Of a DNA stretch of 33,916 bases, positions 31,283 to 33,916 are shown piece after piece. The stretch comes from an uncultured Collinsella sp. (lineage in GTDB: Bacteria; Actinomycetota; Coriobacteriia; Coriobacteriales; Coriobacteriaceae). Each line of letters opens with the position of its first letter. Within the stretch, counting starts at the first letter, position 1. The translations under genes and the position numbers were made by a program. The DNA is taken from positions 1 through 33,916 of the forward strand of contig UQWV01000020.1 in assembly GCA_900544845.1 (NCBI GenBank), read 5' to 3'. The notes under the pieces were generated by a model that saw only the letters and a program-made list of their open reading frames with translations, was not told the DNA's origin and did no database searches.

Positions 31283-31308
31283 ATTATAGGACGCATTAGC
31301 GCTATAAT
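31283..31308. promoter_or_regulatory. Face-to-face -10 boxes of overlapping divergent promoters
   Basis: ATTATAG (31283-31289) and CTATAAT (31302-31308) are inverted copies, giving a consensus TATAAT -10 on each strand: one toward pta, one toward glf. The two promoters would overlap, each -35 region lying over the -10 of the other. Neither has a good -35. Confidence 0.45.
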
Positions 31309-31386
31309 CGCTCTGATAAATATGTCTCGAAGAATGTTCGAGAAAAGCCCAGCTAACGAGCCCGTGGCTTTTGACAAGGAGTATCG

Positions 31387-32589
31387 ATGCAGATTACCTC
31401 AGGCCTGCCTGAAGGCTTTAACGCCGGCGCGTACGACATGATTGTCGTCGGTGCTGGATATGCCGGTGCCGTTTGCGCCCGCCGTCTTGCCGAGACCATC
31501 GGCTATCGTGTTGCCGTTTTGGAGCGCCGTAGCCACATTGCGGGCAATGCCTATGACTGCACTGACGAGGCCGGAATCCTGATTCACGAGTACGGTCCGC
31601 ATATCTATCACACCTTTAACGAGCGCGTGCACAATTTCCTGTCGCGCTTTACCAAGTGGACGGATTATCAGCACAAGGTGCTCGCCAACATCAACGGTAC
31701 CCTTATGCCCGTGCCCTTCAACCATGCGAGTCTCAAGCTCGCCTTTGGTGACGAGCGCGGCGAGGAGCTGTATCAGAAGCTCATGGAGACCTTTGGCAAG
31801 GATGTCAAGGTGCCCATTATGGAGCTGCGTAAGAAGAACGACCCGGATCTTGCCGAGGTCGCCGATTACGTCTACGAGAACGTCTTTTTACATTACACCA
31901 TGAAGCAGTGGGGCCAGACGCCCGATCAGATCGACCCCTCGATCACCGGCCGCGTTCCCGTCTTTGTGGGCGATGATGACCGCTACTTCCCGCAAGCTCC
32001 CTTCCAGGGCATGCCGCAGGAGGGCTACACGGCGCTCTTTGAGCACATGCTCGACCACGACCTGATCGACGTGTTCTGCGACGTGGACGCCCGTGACCTC
32101 TTTGAAATCGACGACACCACCGTCAAGATCGACGGCAAGGTCTATGGTGGCGAGATCGTCTACACCGGTCCGCTCGATGAGCTGTTCAATCTCGATCTGG
32201 GCGCGCTACCGTACCGCACGCTCGACATGAAGTTCGAGACGCTCGATATGGACCAGTTCCAGCCCGTGGGCACCGTCAACTACACCACGAGCGAGGACTA
32301 CACGCGCATTACCGAGTTCAAGAACATGACCGGTCAGATCCTGCCCGGCAAGACCACCATCATGAAGGAGTATTCCAAGGCCTATACGCCCGGCTCGGGC
32401 GAGACGCCGTACTACGCCATTCTTGAGCCCGAGAACCGTGAGCTCTATGAGCGCTATCTTGAGCGCGTCCAGAACCTGACGAACTTCCACCCGGTGGGTC
32501 GTCTGGCCGAGTATCGTTACTACGATATGGACGCTGTGACCAATTCCGCCCTCGATCTTTCGGATGAGATTATCGCCTGCCATGCATAA
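31387..32589 (+). CDS. glf: UDP-galactopyranose mutase
   Basis: Glf is a FAD enzyme that converts UDP-galactopyranose to UDP-galactofuranose for surface glycans. The 400-residue protein has the dinucleotide fold VVGAGYAGAVCARRLAE (20-36), the ERRSHIAGNAYD segment, EYGPHIYHTFNERVHNFL and the family-typical NGTLMPVPFNHASLKLAFG. Later motifs include FLHYTMKQWGQTPDQI, VGDDDRYFPQAPFQGMPQEG and VGRLAEYRYYDMDAV near the C-terminus. AAGGAG precedes the ATG. The next gene overlaps its end by 8 bases, so the mutase and a glycosyltransferase are made together. Confidence 0.95.
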   Translation: MQITSGLPEGFNAGAYDMIVVGAGYAGAVCARRLAETIGYRVAVLERRSHIAGNAYDCTDEAGILIHEYGPHIYHTFNERVHNFLSRFTKWTDYQHKVLANINGTLMPVPFNHASLKLAFGDERGEELYQKLMETFGKDVKVPIMELRKKNDPDLAEVADYVYENVFLHYTMKQWGQTPDQIDPSITGRVPVFVGDDDRYFPQAPFQGMPQEGYTALFEHMLDHDLIDVFCDVDARDLFEIDDTTVKIDGKVYGGEIVYTGPLDELFNLDLGALPYRTLDMKFETLDMDQFQPVGTVNYTTSEDYTRITEFKNMTGQILPGKTTIMKEYSKAYTPGSGETPYYAILEPENRELYERYLERVQNLTNFHPVGRLAEYRYYDMDAVTNSALDLSDEIIACHA

Positions 32590-33613
32590 AGTCATAACAT
32601 TCGGTATTCCCTCGTATAACGCCGCCAAGGACATGGACCATTGCATCACCTCCATCTTGGAGGGGAGCAATTACGCCACCGATATCGAGATTATCGTAGT
32701 GGACGACGGCTCCAAGGACGAGACGGCCGATAAGGCCGACGAGTGGGAGGCACGTTATCCCGGTATCATTCGCGCGGTGCACCAGGAGAACGGCGGCCAC
32801 GGTATTGCCGTCCTTTCGGGTCTGCGCGAGGCACAGGGCACCTACTACAAGGTCGTCGACTCGGATGACTGGCTCGATGCTGCGGCTCTTTCGACTATGC
32901 TGTCGATTCTGCGTGGCTTTGAAGAGCGTGACCAGCGCGTTGACCTGTTTATCTCGAACTACGTGTACGAGAAGGTTTACGAGGGCACGCATACCGCTAT
33001 TGGCTACAAATTTGCCCTGCCGCGCAAAAAGATCTTTTCCTGGGATCAGATCGGTCATTTCCGCCTGGACCAGAACCTACTCATGCACAGCCTGTGCTAT
33101 CGCACGGATGTGCTGCGCGAGTCCAACCTTCCCATGCCGCCGCACACGTTCTATGTGGACAACATCTACGCCTACGTGCCGCTGCCGCGTTGCAAGACCA
33201 TGTACTACGCCGACATCGACCTCTATCGCTACTTTATCGGTCGCGAGGGCCAGAGTGTCAACGAGGCCACGATGGTCAAGCGTCTGGACCAGCAGTTCCG
33301 TGTGACGCGCATCATGATGGAGTCGTACCACCTGTACAGCGATGTTGAGTCGTCGCGTCTGCGCTCGTACATGATGGGCTATTTCACCATGATGATGGCG
33401 ATCTGCTCGGTGCTCACCAAGCTTTCCGAGGAAGATTGCGCCGACGAGCGCCTAAAGACGCTGTGGAATGATTTGAAGGCCTATGACGAGCGCATGTATC
33501 GTCGTGCCCGCTACGGCGTGGTCGGGTTCTTCACCAATCTGCGCGGACGGGCCGGAGACAAAACCACACTCGGCCTATACCGTCTTGCCTCAAAGATCTT
33601 CAAATTCAACTAG
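32582..33613 (+). CDS. GT2 family glycosyltransferase
   Basis: This 343-residue GT-A fold glycosyltransferase has an N-terminal ITFGIPSYNAAKDMDHCITS, the nucleotide-binding VVDDGSKDE (39-47) and a metal-binding DSDDWLD (93-99). VDNIYAYVPLPRCKTMYYAD and the RREG-like loop YFIGREGQSVNEATM follow. No membrane segment is obvious, so it acts on the cytoplasmic face. Overlap with glf suggests UDP-galactofuranose as donor, which is inference; plain galactosyl or glucosyl transfer is possible. The ATG at 32582 (inside the glf stop region) is preferred to the in-frame codon at 32564. The C-terminus is SKIFKFN, echoed by a remnant downstream. Confidence 0.85.
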   Translation: MHKVITFGIPSYNAAKDMDHCITSILEGSNYATDIEIIVVDDGSKDETADKADEWEARYPGIIRAVHQENGGHGIAVLSGLREAQGTYYKVVDSDDWLDAAALSTMLSILRGFEERDQRVDLFISNYVYEKVYEGTHTAIGYKFALPRKKIFSWDQIGHFRLDQNLLMHSLCYRTDVLRESNLPMPPHTFYVDNIYAYVPLPRCKTMYYADIDLYRYFIGREGQSVNEATMVKRLDQQFRVTRIMMESYHLYSDVESSRLRSYMMGYFTMMMAICSVLTKLSEEDCADERLKTLWNDLKAYDERMYRRARYGVVGFFTNLRGRAGDKTTLGLYRLASKIFKFN

Positions 33614-33645
33614 CTGCCGAGTAATCGCTGCTGATAGGTTGACTG

Positions 33646-33755
33646 GGCCCCTTGGCCTTTAGTTTGCTACTGCGAACAGTCCTGCTCGCACGGAAAGCAC
33701 ATTAAGTGCTTTCCGGCTCGTGCGGAACTTGTATCAAACTAAAGGCCAAGGGGCC
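33646..33755. repeat. Nested palindrome after the glycosyltransferase gene
   Basis: Outer arms 33646-33666 and 33735-33755 are perfect 21-base inverted copies. Inside, GGAAAGCAC (33692-33700) and GTGCTTTCC (33706-33714) form a second hairpin. The architecture matches the element at 30033-30159, but the sequence differs. Confidence 0.7.
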
Positions 33756-33780
33756 TCTGCTATAAGAATCGATTGTCAGG

Positions 33781-33831
33781 TTATTTGAATTTGAAGATCT
33801 TCGACGCGCGGTACACAGGGGCCTGGGCTGA
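33781..33831 (-). pseudogene. Remnant of a GT2 gene C-terminus
   Basis: On the minus strand a frame ends with YRASKIFKFK and TAA at 33781-33783. This closely matches the end of the GT2 gene on the plus strand (LYRLASKIFKFN), and 17 bases are identical in inverted orientation (33593-33609 and 33785-33801). The same frame has a stop at 33874-33876, so only a short piece remains. It may be the scar of a lost neighbouring glycosyltransferase gene or of an inverted duplication. Confidence 0.4.
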
Positions 33832-33873
33832 AAAAATATGAGGCTTCGGTAGTTTGTGTGACAAGGGGCTAGC

Positions 33874-33916
33874 CTAGGCAGCAACGCTCTTCGCTCCCTT
33901 CACGCCCTTCTTCCTC
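33874..33916 (-). CDS. Possible C-terminal end of a gene beyond the right edge
   Basis: On the minus strand the last bases read RKKGVKGAKSVAA followed by TAG at 33874-33876. A basic Lys-rich tail is plausible for a real C-terminus, and the frame is open to the window edge. Too little is visible to name it. Confidence 0.3.
   Translation of the reverse strand, partial: RKKGVKGAKSVAA

Noticed and set aside
1..33916. tRNA or rRNA genes
   Set aside because: I looked for cloverleaf-like stems and conserved T-loop and rRNA segments and saw none; the hairpins found are simple inverted repeats.

Overview
The window looks like chromosomal DNA from a GC-rich Gram-positive gut actinobacterium, most likely a Coriobacteriia member near Collinsella. 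That placement is inference from gene content: tandem acetate kinases with a nearby phosphate acetyltransferase, an LPXTG-anchored C69 dipeptidase, a fused-ATPase ECF transporter, galactofuranose genes, GC-rich codons and strong AGGAGG-type ribosome sites. No rRNA, tRNA, CRISPR array or complete insertion sequence was recognised.

Layout. 1-925: end of a HigB-like toxin, its HigA antidote and a small membrane protein. 1031-3466: a membrane-anchored FxLYD protein behind a hairpin that covers its ribosome site, an HTH-like protein and a membrane-anchored Ser/Thr kinase. 3504-5504 (minus): a secreted coiled-coil peptidoglycan hydrolase and a MOSC protein. 5737-7824: an ATP-grasp ligase resembling D-aspartate ligases followed by an aspartate racemase, a plausible D-Asp cross-bridge module. 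7950-11506 (minus): an ECF transporter operon (S component, fused A-A ATPase, T component) preceded by a 22-residue leader peptide with three consecutive Trp codons and an intrinsic terminator, which points to tryptophan uptake controlled by attenuation. 11625-14886 (minus): sortase-anchored C69 dipeptidase; lipid kinase-like protein with a 30-residue membrane microprotein. 14985-18937: RNase D, YugP-like zinc peptidase, exonuclease VII subunits XseA and XseB.

19133-26991 is an accessory block that looks less GC-rich than its flanks: a MerR/GyrI-like regulator divergent from a type B carboxylesterase and two tandem, clearly related MFS transporters; then a conserved HIT protein, a LysR regulator and a third, different MFS transporter. 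27112-31155: two 392-residue acetate kinase paralogues (plus) and phosphate acetyltransferase (minus), together the Pta-AckA acetate/ATP pathway. 31387-33613: UDP-galactopyranose mutase and an overlapping GT2 glycosyltransferase, a galactofuranose glycan module. The right edge carries a possible gene end and a GT2 C-terminal remnant, both on the minus strand.

Non-coding DNA is unusually structured. There are long nested palindromes (18958-19069, 30033-30159, 33646-33755), a dispersed repeat whose 55-bp core occurs twice with 45/55 identity (10571-10625 and 16187-16241), mutually exclusive hairpins between the ECF genes (10462-10527), and an exact 62-bp-period triple repeat with alternating half-motifs (29702-29887). 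The Trp leader/ECF operon, the 62-bp array, the dispersed repeat and the divergent acetate kinase pair are the observations most worth following up.
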